Shown: piece by piece, positions 5,598 to 12,323 of the stretch
Position numbering within the stretch: the first letter of the stretch is position 1
How the letters are laid out: the number at the start of each line of letters is the position of its first letter
Source of the DNA: Chloroflexota bacterium
GTDB taxonomy: Bacteria; Chloroflexota; UBA6077; JACCZL01
Assembly: GCA_013695975.1 (NCBI GenBank)
Contig: JACCZL010000298.1
Location: 1 to 14,479 of the forward strand
Direction: 5' to 3'
Length of the DNA stretch: 14,479 nt
Program-made: the position numbers and the translations under genes
Notes under the pieces: generated by a model
Seen by the model: only the letters and a program-made list of their open reading frames with translations
What the model was told of the DNA's origin: nothing
The model's database searches: none

Positions 5598-6563
5598 CTA
5601 CTCATAGCGGATCCTGGGATCGAGGTAAGCGTACAGCAGGTCCACCACCAGGTTGCTGAGCATGAAGAGGGCGGCGATGAAGAGGATCGTGCCCTGGACG
5701 AGCGGGTAGTCGCGCTCGTAGACCGCGTTGAGGACGAGTCGGCCGACGCCCGGCAAGGTAAAGACCTCCTCGGTAACGACCGCGCCGCCGAGCAGGTAGC
5801 CGACCTGAACGCCGATGACCGTGATGATCGGGACGAGCGCGTTCTTGAAGGCGTGGCGGCTGACGATCAGCCGCTCGGCCAGGCCCTTGGCGCGGGCCGT
5901 CCGCACGTAGTCGTGGCGGAGCACTTCGAGCAGCGACGAGCGGGTCATCCGCATCACCTGGGCCGCGACGACCGTCCCCAGGACGATGGCCGGTAGGACC
6001 ATTTGCTTCAAATTCCCGAGCGGGTCTCGCGTGGGCGGGGCGTACTCGACCGGCGGGACCCAGTTGAACCAGAGCGAGGAGGCCAGGATGAGCATCGCCG
6101 CCTGCCAGAAGATCGGGATCGAGAGGCTGAACAGGCTGACGATACGGGCGACGTGATCGAGCCTGGTGTTTTCGCGGACCGCCGAGAGGACGCCGAGGGG
6201 AATGCCGACGAGCAGCGAGACGGCCAGCGCGGCGAGTCCCAGCTCGGCCGTCACGGCCAGGCGGTCGAAGATCATCTTGCTCACCGGCAGCCCGGACCGC
6301 CAGCTCTGTCCGAGGTCGCCGCGCAGCAGTCCGCTGAGCCAGCTCCAGTACTGGACGTGCAGCGGCTGGTCGAGGCCGAAGAACGCCCGCATCGACGCCC
6401 TGGTAGACTCGTCGACCCTGGCCTCGGCCCCGATCATCTGATCGACGACCGTGCCGGGGATCAAGCGAACCATCAAGAAGACCAGGATCGTCACCCCGAT
6501 CAGCGTCGGCACCAGCGACAGCACTCGCTTGAGCACGTAGGCCCGCATGCCGCGATGGTACAT
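5598..6563 (-). CDS. Peptide-type ABC transporter permease, DppB-like
   Basis: This is the first membrane permease of the importer, about 321 residues. The start is set at the ATG whose complement is 6561-6563 (MYHRGMRAYVLKRV), with an AGGA about 9 nt upstream; a second ATG five codons in (6548) is possible, and a longer open frame to 6824 is not used. Visible features: the N-terminal helix LSLVPTLIGVTILVFLMVRL followed by IPG, FGLDQPLHVQYWSWLSGLLR then GDLGQSW, six predicted helices, and an EAA-type loop DYVRTARAKGLAERLIVSRH. The C-terminus LVVDLLYAYLDPRIRYE is typical. It is divergent from the aminotransferase gene, with a 76-bp gap that holds a large inverted repeat. Confidence 0.95.
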   Translation of the reverse strand: MYHRGMRAYVLKRVLSLVPTLIGVTILVFLMVRLIPGTVVDQMIGAEARVDESTRASMRAFFGLDQPLHVQYWSWLSGLLRGDLGQSWRSGLPVSKMIFDRLAVTAELGLAALAVSLLVGIPLGVLSAVRENTRLDHVARIVSLFSLSIPIFWQAAMLILASSLWFNWVPPVEYAPPTRDPLGNLKQMVLPAIVLGTVVAAQVMRMTRSSLLEVLRHDYVRTARAKGLAERLIVSRHAFKNALVPIITVIGVQVGYLLGGAVVTEEVFTLPGVGRLVLNAVYERDYPLVQGTILFIAALFMLSNLVVDLLYAYLDPRIRYE

Positions 6564-6564
6564 T
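6556..6564 (+). promoter_or_regulatory. Possible extended -10 (TGGTACATT) for the aminotransferase
   Basis: A TGnTAnnnT element overlaps the dppB start codon on the other strand. Transcription would begin near 6571, placing the inverted repeat at 6573-6626 in the 5' leader of the aminotransferase message. No -35 is evident, so this is a weak call. Confidence 0.25.
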
Positions 6565-6572
6565 AAACGGGG

Positions 6573-6626
6573 TCCTGGCTTCCGGTTCCTAGTGGACCGG
6601 ACTGCACCAGGAACCAGGAGCCAGGA
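6573..6626. repeat. Large imperfect inverted repeat in the divergent promoter region
   Basis: Arms 6573-6593 and 6606-6626 are reverse complements at 18 of 21 positions and flank a 12-nt spacer. The right arm is itself built from the tandem unit (A/G)CCAGGA repeated three times. It occupies most of the 76-bp gap between the divergent dppB and aminotransferase genes and ends just before the aminotransferase ribosome site (GGAGGG, 6630-6635). It could be a dimeric repressor operator controlling both directions, or an RNA hairpin in the aminotransferase leader. There is no T-run. Confidence 0.7.
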
Positions 6627-6639
6627 ACTGGAGGGCATG

Positions 6640-8010
6640 ATGTCGGTTTCGTGGGCGGACACATACGCGGAGCAGCGGCCGAAGGCGGTCGCGCTGTACG
6701 GGCAGGCGAAGGGGGTGATCGCCGGCGGAGTCGGGCACGACGTCCGCCACAACGCGATCGCGCCGATGTACATCGAACATGCCCGAGGCTCCCGCAAGTG
6801 GGACGTCGACGGCAACGAGTACATCGATTATGGCATGGGCAACGGCGCCCTGCTCCTGGGTCACTCGCACCCGGCGGCGATCCAGGCGGTCCAGGAGACC
6901 GTCGAGAAGGGGCTCCACTTCGGGAACGACCACCCGCGGATGGTCGAGTGGGCCGGGCTGATCCATGAGCTGATCCCGTGCGCCGAGCGGGTCCGCTTCG
7001 ACAACTCGGGCACCGAGGGCACGATGCTCGCCCTGCGGCTGGCGCGGGCCTACACCGGGCGCACCAAGGTCCTCCGCTTCGAAGGTCACTTCAGCGGCTG
7101 GCACGACTACGTCGGCAAAGGCGCCTACCCGCCATTCGACAAGGCCGTGTCACTGGGCATCCCCCAATCGACCCTCGACACGATCCTCGTCATTCCGGCC
7201 GACCTGGACCAGGTCGAGCGCACGTTGCGTGGAGATCGGGACATCGCCGCGGTGATGCTCGAGCCCTCCGGCGCGTCGTGGGGGACAGTGCCGCTCACGG
7301 CGGCGTTCAACCGCGGGCTGCGCGAGCTTACGACCCGCTACGAGGTGCCGCTCATCTACGACGAGGTGATCACCGGCTTCCGCTACAGCCCTGGCGGCTA
7401 CCAGGGCTTGATCGGCGTCACACCGGACCTGGCGGTGCTGGGGAAGATCGTGACCGGCGGCCTGCCCGGCGGCGCGGTCGTCGGGTGCGCCGAGATCATG
7501 AAGCAGTTCGACTATACCGGCGACCGCGAGCACGACCGCTACGGCCGGGTCTCGCACCTCGGGACGTTCAACGCCAACCCCCTCTCGACCGCGTCGGGTA
7601 TCGCCAGTCTGCGCCTGGTCGCCGACGGATCGCCCGGAGCTCAGGCCGACCGGATGGCCGACCTGCTCCGCCGCGGCATGGAGGAGATCCTCGAAGGGGA
7701 GGGCGCGGCCGGCTACGCCTACGGCGACTCCTCGGTCTTCCACGTCTATCTCGAGGCCTACCCCGGCTCCGGCGCGAAGAGCCGGGCCGATCTCCACACG
7801 ACCGACGCCGCAACCCTGAAAGGGATCCCTGGCCAGGTCGTCACGGCGTTCCAGCGCAACCTGAATATCCGAGGCGTCGACCTGATGTCGTACACTGGCG
7901 GCTTGACTTCCGCCGCCCACACCCGGGAAGACGTCGACCAGACCCTTACCGCCTTTCAGGAGACGATCCAAACGTTGCTCGAGACCCGGGTCATCGGCCG
8001 AGTCGGCTGA
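6640..8010 (+). CDS. Class III PLP-dependent aminotransferase (glutamate-1-semialdehyde mutase-like)
   Basis: A fold-type I PLP enzyme of the class III (omega) aminotransferase / glutamate-1-semialdehyde aminomutase group, 456 residues. ATG 6640 is preferred over ATG 6637 because GGAGGG at 6630-6635 is then 4 nt away; an open frame back to 6547 has no ribosome site. Features: DVDGNEYIDYGMGNGALLLG near the N-terminus, the cofactor-phosphate loop NSGTEGTMLALRLAR, the PLP-ring Asp241 in LIYDEVITGFR, and the Schiff-base Lys269 in VLGKIVTGGLPGGAVVG. In context (importer, aldolase, amidase genes) it more likely transfers the amino group of an imported substrate than makes haem precursor, since no other haem gene is nearby. 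It is followed 14 nt later by the phosphotriesterase-family gene, forming an operon. Confidence 0.93.
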   Translation: MSVSWADTYAEQRPKAVALYGQAKGVIAGGVGHDVRHNAIAPMYIEHARGSRKWDVDGNEYIDYGMGNGALLLGHSHPAAIQAVQETVEKGLHFGNDHPRMVEWAGLIHELIPCAERVRFDNSGTEGTMLALRLARAYTGRTKVLRFEGHFSGWHDYVGKGAYPPFDKAVSLGIPQSTLDTILVIPADLDQVERTLRGDRDIAAVMLEPSGASWGTVPLTAAFNRGLRELTTRYEVPLIYDEVITGFRYSPGGYQGLIGVTPDLAVLGKIVTGGLPGGAVVGCAEIMKQFDYTGDREHDRYGRVSHLGTFNANPLSTASGIASLRLVADGSPGAQADRMADLLRRGMEEILEGEGAAGYAYGDSSVFHVYLEAYPGSGAKSRADLHTTDAATLKGIPGQVVTAFQRNLNIRGVDLMSYTGGLTSAAHTREDVDQTLTAFQETIQTLLETRVIGRVG

Positions 8011-8024
8011 TCGGGAGGATGTCG

Positions 8025-8942
8025 ATGCAAGTCATGACCGTTCGAGGGCCGATCGATCCGGGGGATTTGGGGCCGACCCTGCCCCACGAGCACCTCATCC
8101 TCGACCTCTTCCGGATCAGTCGCAATCGCGATCACCGATTCAACGACGTGCCGCTGATGATCGAGGAGGCGGCCCGCTTCAAGGCGTGCGGCGGGGGCAC
8201 GATCGTCGAGCTGTCGAACCACGGGCTCAGCCCGAATCCAGTCGGCCTGCGGCGCATCTCCGAGGAGTCCGACCTGCACGTGGTGATGGGGTCGGGCTGG
8301 TACCGCGAGCCGTACTACGATCACCAGTACATCGGGCAGCGCAGCACTCGGGATCTGGCGGACGACATCGTCCGTGACATCGAAGAGGGGGTCAGTGGGA
8401 CGGGCATCCGGCCGGGCATCATCGGCGAGATCGGCGCCGACCTATCCTTCGTCTCGCCGGCCGAAGAGCGAGTGTTCCGGGCAGCCGCCCGCGCCCACCT
8501 GAGGACCGGGCTGGCGATCACGACCCACGCGCTGGAGAGCCCGGTCGGCCTCCAGCAGCTCGACATCCTCGAAGAGGAGGGAGCGGACCTGCGCCGAGTC
8601 GTGGTCGGCCATGCCGCGACCTGGCCTTATCTAGACTACCACGAGGCGATCGCCCGACGGGGGGCGTACGTCCAGTTCGACACGATCCGTGGCCTGCGCC
8701 CCTATGAGACCGAGCAGCAGGTCCGCCTGACACTCGACCTGATCGGGCGCGGCTACCTGGAGCGGATCCTCCTCTCTCAGGACAACTGCTTCCAGAGCCA
8801 CCTGGTCGCCTACGGCGGCAACGGCTTCGCCTTCGTGTCGACCACCTTCGCGCCGATGCTCAAGGAGGCCGGCCTTAGCGACGAGCAGGTCCGGACGATC
8901 CTTGTCGAGAACCCACGGCGGGTGCTGGCCGGCGCGGCGTAG
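8025..8942 (+). CDS. Phosphotriesterase-family metal-dependent hydrolase
   Basis: A binuclear-metal TIM-barrel hydrolase of the amidohydrolase superfamily, phosphotriesterase/lactonase branch, 305 residues. ATG 8025 is chosen because GGGAGG (8013-8018) is 6 nt away; ATG 8019 would abut it. Metal ligands are all in place: His21-x-His23 in LPHEHLILD, a bridging acidic residue Glu135 in GIIGEIGAD where classical phosphotriesterase has a carboxylated lysine, His168 in ITTHALES, His196 in VVGHAATW and Asp253 in LSQDNC. The Glu bridge is known from some branches of the family. Natural substrates of such enzymes are usually lactones, esters or N-acyl compounds rather than organophosphates. It is cotranscribed with the aminotransferase, so a related intermediate is the likely substrate. 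Confidence 0.9.
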   Translation: MQVMTVRGPIDPGDLGPTLPHEHLILDLFRISRNRDHRFNDVPLMIEEAARFKACGGGTIVELSNHGLSPNPVGLRRISEESDLHVVMGSGWYREPYYDHQYIGQRSTRDLADDIVRDIEEGVSGTGIRPGIIGEIGADLSFVSPAEERVFRAAARAHLRTGLAITTHALESPVGLQQLDILEEEGADLRRVVVGHAATWPYLDYHEAIARRGAYVQFDTIRGLRPYETEQQVRLTLDLIGRGYLERILLSQDNCFQSHLVAYGGNGFAFVSTTFAPMLKEAGLSDEQVRTILVENPRRVLAGAA

Positions 8943-9041
8943 GTCGGCCGGGAACGTCCGGACGGCGCGTCTGCGCCGAGCGGCTTACCGGCCGGCTCGG
9001 GAGGGCGCACCGGGGCGGGGAGCGCTCCCCTCACGGCGATC
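8943..9041. other. GC-rich palindromes between the hydrolase gene and the transposase remnant
   Basis: I see no gene here. GGCGC-GTCT-GCGCC (8964-8977) is a perfect small hairpin 21 nt after the hydrolase stop, and GGGGAGCGCTCCCC (9017-9030) is a perfect 14-bp palindrome. They may serve as transcript ends or mark the old left end of the inserted element. Neither has a T-run. Confidence 0.4.
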
Positions 9042-9780
9042 CCGCCGGGCCGAGGAAGCGGATACAGACTCTTCCTGTTCAACGCGGAGGCCCACAGAGT
9101 CGGCGCGCCGATCGCCCTGGATTGGCAGCAGGTGCCGGAGCGGGATCCGCGCGGCGACCCGGCGTGTCGGTTGGGGGTCAAGCGCAGCACCAATCAGGAG
9201 CGTCCGGATGGCTCCCCGACCGTCCGCAAGGAGTACCTCTGGGGCTACCGGACCGGGCTGGTCAGCGCGACCGACTCGCGCGACGGCGACGTGGTGCTGG
9301 CCGAGTCGACCCAGCCGTTCAACCAGGCGGACGTGACCTACGACCACCCGCTGCACCAGCCGGCCGTTACCACCCTGGGGACGCCGCCCACCCACGTGGC
9401 GGCCGATGCTGCCTTCGACGCCTGGCACGTCGACCAGACCTGCGCCCCGGGCGGCGGGATCGCCGCCATCCCGCGCAACCGGCGTGGCCAGCCACCGCCC
9501 GAGCGCGACGAGCCGGGTCGCCCGCGCTGCGCCAAGGGCCTGGCGATGGTCCCGCGCGCCCGCTTCACCCACGAGGACGGCGACCGCGCCTTGCGCCACG
9601 GCTGCCCGGCGCCGAAACCGACGCGGCAGGAAGGCGGTACGCCCCCCGACCGCGCTACGAACGGTTCGGTCGCCACGCCGACTTCGCGGGCGAGCGGCCC
9701 CACTCCCTACGGTTGGCGGCGACTACGGTCGTCACGAATCCCTGAGCAGAGAGCGACGTACCGCCAGCGCGTGCGCGGCT
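9042..9780 (+). pseudogene. Decayed DDE-type transposase fragment
   Basis: The frame through 9132 reads FLFNAEAHRVGAPIALDW, VPERDPRGDPACRLGVKRST, KEYLWGYRTGLVSATD, DVVLAESTQPFNQADVTYDH, THVAADAAFDAWHVDQTCAP and ALRHGCP. I recognise this as the catalytic part of an insertion-sequence transposase common in Chloroflexota. The assignment is from memory and the IS family is uncertain. The N-terminal DNA-binding part is missing, and similarity fades after about 9610, where the sequence drifts and probably changes frame. No convincing terminal inverted repeats or target duplication are visible. The frame stays open by chance of high GC and runs into the next gene. It is certainly non-functional. It marks the whole 8943-9828 stretch as an old insertion scar next to a toxin-antitoxin module. 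Confidence 0.7.
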
Positions 9781-9816
9781 ACGCCGGTGAGCCGCACTCG
9801 CCCGCTAGCCCTATGC

Positions 9817-9822
9817 TAGGAT
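9817..9822 (+). promoter_or_regulatory. Candidate -10 element (TAGGAT) for leaderless vapB-type mRNA
   Basis: A TAnnnT hexamer ends 6 nt before ATG 9829, the same spacing as at 2672-2677 before the other antitoxin. No ribosome-binding sequence lies before the ATG. A leaderless transcript beginning at the start codon is the simplest reading. Confidence 0.45.
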
Positions 9823-9828
9823 GCACGT

Positions 9829-10083
9829 ATGAAGCGCACCACGATCATGTTGCCGGATGACCTGGCGATGATCCTCGATCGGGAAGCAAAGCGGCATCGG
9901 CTGTCTGTGTCCGAGGCCGCGCGGCGAGCATTACGGGCCCATTTCGGTCTGGATGGCGACGCGCACAGGCCGGTTCCGTTCGCGAACCTCGGGAAGAGTG
10001 GCTACACGGACACCGCCGAGCGCATGGAGGAGGTTTTGGCCGAGGAGTGGGCCGCTGATATCGAACGCCATCGCGATCGTTGA
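9829..10083 (+). CDS. Ribbon-helix-helix antitoxin (VapB/CopG type)
   Basis: An 84-residue antitoxin. The first 45 residues form a ribbon-helix-helix DNA-binding unit: the strand KRTTIMLPDD, helix 1 around LAMILDREAKRH and helix 2 SVSEAARRALRAHFG. The C-terminal half (FANLGKSGYTDTAERMEEVL then AEEWAADIERHRDR) is the acidic, mostly disordered part that would block the toxin active site. The dimer would bind its own promoter, probably over the TAnnnT box just upstream, giving autorepression. The PIN toxin gene overlaps its 3' end. It lies directly after the transposase remnant. Confidence 0.9.
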   Translation: MKRTTIMLPDDLAMILDREAKRHRLSVSEAARRALRAHFGLDGDAHRPVPFANLGKSGYTDTAERMEEVLAEEWAADIERHRDR

Positions 10084-10477
10084 TGCAGGGCCCCTCTACG
10101 CTGCCGCTGATCGTTCGGATCGTGGCCATGACCGCTCGCTAGCGGTATTGCAGCGCGCAGACCTCCACTTGGTTGTCCCGTCCCTGGTGGTCGCCGAAGC
10201 GGCGTACCTGGTTGGCAAGTGCCTGGGTCCTCGCGCGGAAGCCGCGTTCTTTCGAGGGGTCAGCACATTCGACATCGAGGCGCCGATTCCGCACGACTGG
10301 ATGCGGATTGCCGACCTCGTCGAGCAGTACGCGGACTTCCCGCTAGGAGGGACGGATGCATCGGTAGTCGCCCTGGCCGAGCGACTCGGGACCGACACCG
10401 TGATCACACTTGACCAACGCCACTTCCGGGCGGTGCGCCCGCGGCACTGCCCGGCGTTTCGGCTGCTGTCGGAGTAG
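10055..10477 (+). CDS. PIN-domain ribonuclease toxin (VapC type) with non-canonical start
   Basis: A toxin endoribonuclease of the PIN fold. All four acidic residues expected for Mg-dependent RNA cleavage are present: Asp10 in AIVDAGPLYAAADR, Glu48 in VVAEAAYLVG, Asp101 in GGTDASVVALAERL and Asp120 in VITLDQRHFRAV. Length is about 140 residues. The start is a problem: no ATG, GTG or TTG lies in frame between GTG 9998 and the first strand. I propose CTG 10055, which has GAGGAG (10042-10047) 7 nt upstream and gives an N-terminus (M)ISNAIAIVDAG; rare ATA 10058 or ATC 10070/10076 are alternatives. The gene overlaps the antitoxin gene by 29 nt. Weak initiation would keep toxin below antitoxin, or the start may have mutated from ATG and crippled the toxin. 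Confidence 0.85.
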   Translation: MISNAIAIVDAGPLYAAADRSDRGHDRSLAVLQRADLHLVVPSLVVAEAAYLVGKCLGPRAEAAFFRGVSTFDIEAPIPHDWMRIADLVEQYADFPLGGTDASVVALAERLGTDTVITLDQRHFRAVRPRHCPAFRLLSE

Positions 10478-10504
10478 GTCCGCGCCGATCAGCCACGCTT
10501 GGTT

Positions 10505-10569
10505 TCCCCCCACGCGCTCAGCTAACGTGCGCTTGCGGTCGAGCAGTCTCACCGCCTACGGTGGGGGGA
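10505..10569. repeat. 9-bp inverted repeat in the toxin-GGT gap
   Basis: TCCCCCCAC (10505-10513) and GTGGGGGGA (10561-10569) are perfect inverted copies 47 nt apart. They lie in the 118-bp gap between the PIN toxin and the gamma-glutamyltranspeptidase-family gene, with the right copy 27 nt before the latter's start. It may be a protein-binding or looping site, or may simply be a GC-rich coincidence. Confidence 0.3.
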
Positions 10570-10595
10570 GCGACGACGCGGCGGAGGAGTGACCG

Positions 10596-12266
10596 ATGGC
10601 GACGACGATGGAGACCGCGACGATTCCGAGCGCGCTGGACGGGCCGCACGATGGGGCCTATCGCGCGCCGGCGATCGGGATGAACGGGGTGGTCAGCGCG
10701 GCGCATGGGTTGGCGGCGACGGCCGGGCTGCGCATCCTGATCGAGGGCGGCAACGCCGTCGACGCGGCAGTCGCCGTCGGGGCGGCCCTCAGCGTCGTCG
10801 AGCCGTTCATGTCAGGGCTGGGCGGTGGTGGCGGCTTCATGCTGATCCATGAGGGCGCGTCGGGCAAGATCTGGGGGCTCGACTACATCGGGCTCACACC
10901 TGCCGCCGCCGACCCGAGCGTCTTCTCGGACTGCGAGGACATCGCTAGCGACATCCGAAGCTCGACGGTCCCGGGTACGCTGGGCGGTTGGCTGGCGGCG
11001 CTCGAGCGGTTCGGGACGATGGACCGCGCGGCGGTCTTTCGCCCGGCGATCGAGCTAGCCGAGCGCGGCTGGCCGATTACGCCGTTCGCGGCCCAGATAC
11101 TCGCCGAGAACGCGTCCCGCCTATCGGTCCACGCCAGCTCGGCCGCGACCTACCTGCCGACCGGCCGACCTCCCGTCGCCGGCGAGGCCGTGCCCCAGAC
11201 GGCGCTTGCCAGGACCTACCGCGAGTTGGTCGAGGGTGGCGCGCCCACCTTCTACCGTGGCGAGATCGGCACTCGGATCGCCCGGGCGGTCCAGTCGGCC
11301 GGCGGCTGGCTGACCGAGGAGGATCTCGCCCAGTTCGAGCCCCGCTGGGTCGAGCCGCTGGCCGTCGACTATCGCGGCCACCGCGTCCACGCCTCGCCAC
11401 CCCCGTCGACCGGCTTCCAGTACCTCGAATCGCTGAAGATCCTCGAACCATTCGACCTGCCCGCCCTCGGCCACAATTCGGCCGAGTACCTGCACCTGCT
11501 GCTCGAGACGATCAAGCTCGCCAGCGCCGACCGCACCTGCCACGCTCGCGAGGCTCGCCCGACGCTCGTCGCCCTGCTGAGCGACGCCTACGCGGCTGAC
11601 CGGCGCCGCCTGATCGACCGTGGCCGTGCCGCGCCCAGCGAGGGCGAGCGCTACATGGCCCACAAGCGGGACGAGGTCCCACCGGGCGACCCAAGCCGTT
11701 ACGCCCGCGACCACACCACCCACTTCGAGGTCGCCGACCGCCTGGGCAACGTCGTCGCCGTCACCCAGAGCAACGGCGCCCCCTTCGGCAACGGCTTCGT
11801 CGCCGGCGACACCGGCATCCCGATGAACAACTTCCTTTACTGGACCGACCTCGACCCTGAGAGCCCGAACTACCTGCGCCCTCACGCCAAGCGCGAGAGC
11901 GCGATGTCGCCCTGCATCGTCACCCGCGATGGCCGCCCCGTCCTCGGCATCGGGACGCCCGGCAGCTTCGGCATCCTCCAGACGACCCTCCAGATGCTCC
12001 TGAACTCGCTTGACTTCGGCATGCACGTCCAGGCCGCGATCGAGGCCCCGCGCGTCCGTGCCTTCGAGCGCACCCTCGTCGATGTCGAGTCGCGCATCCC
12101 GCCCGAAACCCGCGCCGACCTCGCCGCGCGCGGCCACGAGATCCGCCTCCTCGCCCCCTGGACCTGGCGCGTTGGCGGCGGCCACGCCGTCGCCCTCAAT
12201 CCCGCCACCGGCGTCCTCGTCGGCGGCGCCGACCCCCGCCGCGACGGCCAATCCGTCGCCTGGTAG
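10596..12266 (+). CDS. Gamma-glutamyltransferase-family N-terminal nucleophile hydrolase
   Basis: A 556-residue member of the gamma-glutamyltranspeptidase family, made as a proenzyme that cleaves itself before a nucleophile Thr into large and small subunits. Thr374 in YARDHTTHFEVAD is that residue, so the subunits would be about 373 and 183 residues. Other landmarks: VVSAAHGLAATAGLRILIEG then GGNAVDAAVAVGAAL, GLGGGGGFMLIHE, and in the small subunit ESAMSPCIV and IGTPGSFGILQTTLQMLLNS. In E. coli Ggt the equivalents are SSMSP and SPGGS, so the oxyanion-hole region is altered here (S435-A436, G456-S457-F). No signal peptide is present, so it is probably cytoplasmic. Relatives with this look cleave amides such as oxamate or gamma-glutamyl compounds. 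ATG 10596 has GGAGG (10583-10587) 8 nt upstream. It may hydrolyse the imported compound. Confidence 0.93.
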   Translation: MATTMETATIPSALDGPHDGAYRAPAIGMNGVVSAAHGLAATAGLRILIEGGNAVDAAVAVGAALSVVEPFMSGLGGGGGFMLIHEGASGKIWGLDYIGLTPAAADPSVFSDCEDIASDIRSSTVPGTLGGWLAALERFGTMDRAAVFRPAIELAERGWPITPFAAQILAENASRLSVHASSAATYLPTGRPPVAGEAVPQTALARTYRELVEGGAPTFYRGEIGTRIARAVQSAGGWLTEEDLAQFEPRWVEPLAVDYRGHRVHASPPPSTGFQYLESLKILEPFDLPALGHNSAEYLHLLLETIKLASADRTCHAREARPTLVALLSDAYAADRRRLIDRGRAAPSEGERYMAHKRDEVPPGDPSRYARDHTTHFEVADRLGNVVAVTQSNGAPFGNGFVAGDTGIPMNNFLYWTDLDPESPNYLRPHAKRESAMSPCIVTRDGRPVLGIGTPGSFGILQTTLQMLLNSLDFGMHVQAAIEAPRVRAFERTLVDVESRIPPETRADLAARGHEIRLLAPWTWRVGGGHAVALNPATGVLVGGADPRRDGQSVAW

Positions 12267-12287
12267 GCACGGGTCAGCCGCTCACCC

Positions 12288-12319
12288 TGTGATAATAGGC
12301 CCAGCAAGCGAGGAGGTGA
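12288..12319 (+). promoter_or_regulatory. Extended -10 and strong ribosome site before the second small-protein gene
   Basis: TGTGATAAT (12288-12296) fits an extended -10 of the TGnTATAAT type. It is followed by AGGAGGTGA (12311-12319), a near-perfect ribosome site 4 nt before ATG 12324. No good -35 is seen. This gives the pair its own promoter, separate from the upstream GGT-family gene. Confidence 0.5.
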
Positions 12320-12323
12320 GAGG

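Noticed and set aside
4918..6566. Plus-strand frames of 187-205 codons antisense to dppC and dppB
   Set aside because: They are Asp/Glu/Arg/Gln-rich antisense shadows of membrane-protein genes, with no domains.
6978..8018. A long frame upstream of and continuous with the phosphotriesterase-family gene
   Set aside because: Before 8025 it is Arg/Gly/Pro-rich shadow of the aminotransferase gene; the real start with a ribosome site is at 8025.
11121..12251. A 376-codon open frame antisense to the GGT-family gene
   Set aside because: It is the reverse-strand shadow of a GC-rich gene with all conserved motifs on the plus strand; its protein is low-complexity Gly/Ala/Asp/Val-rich with no domain.
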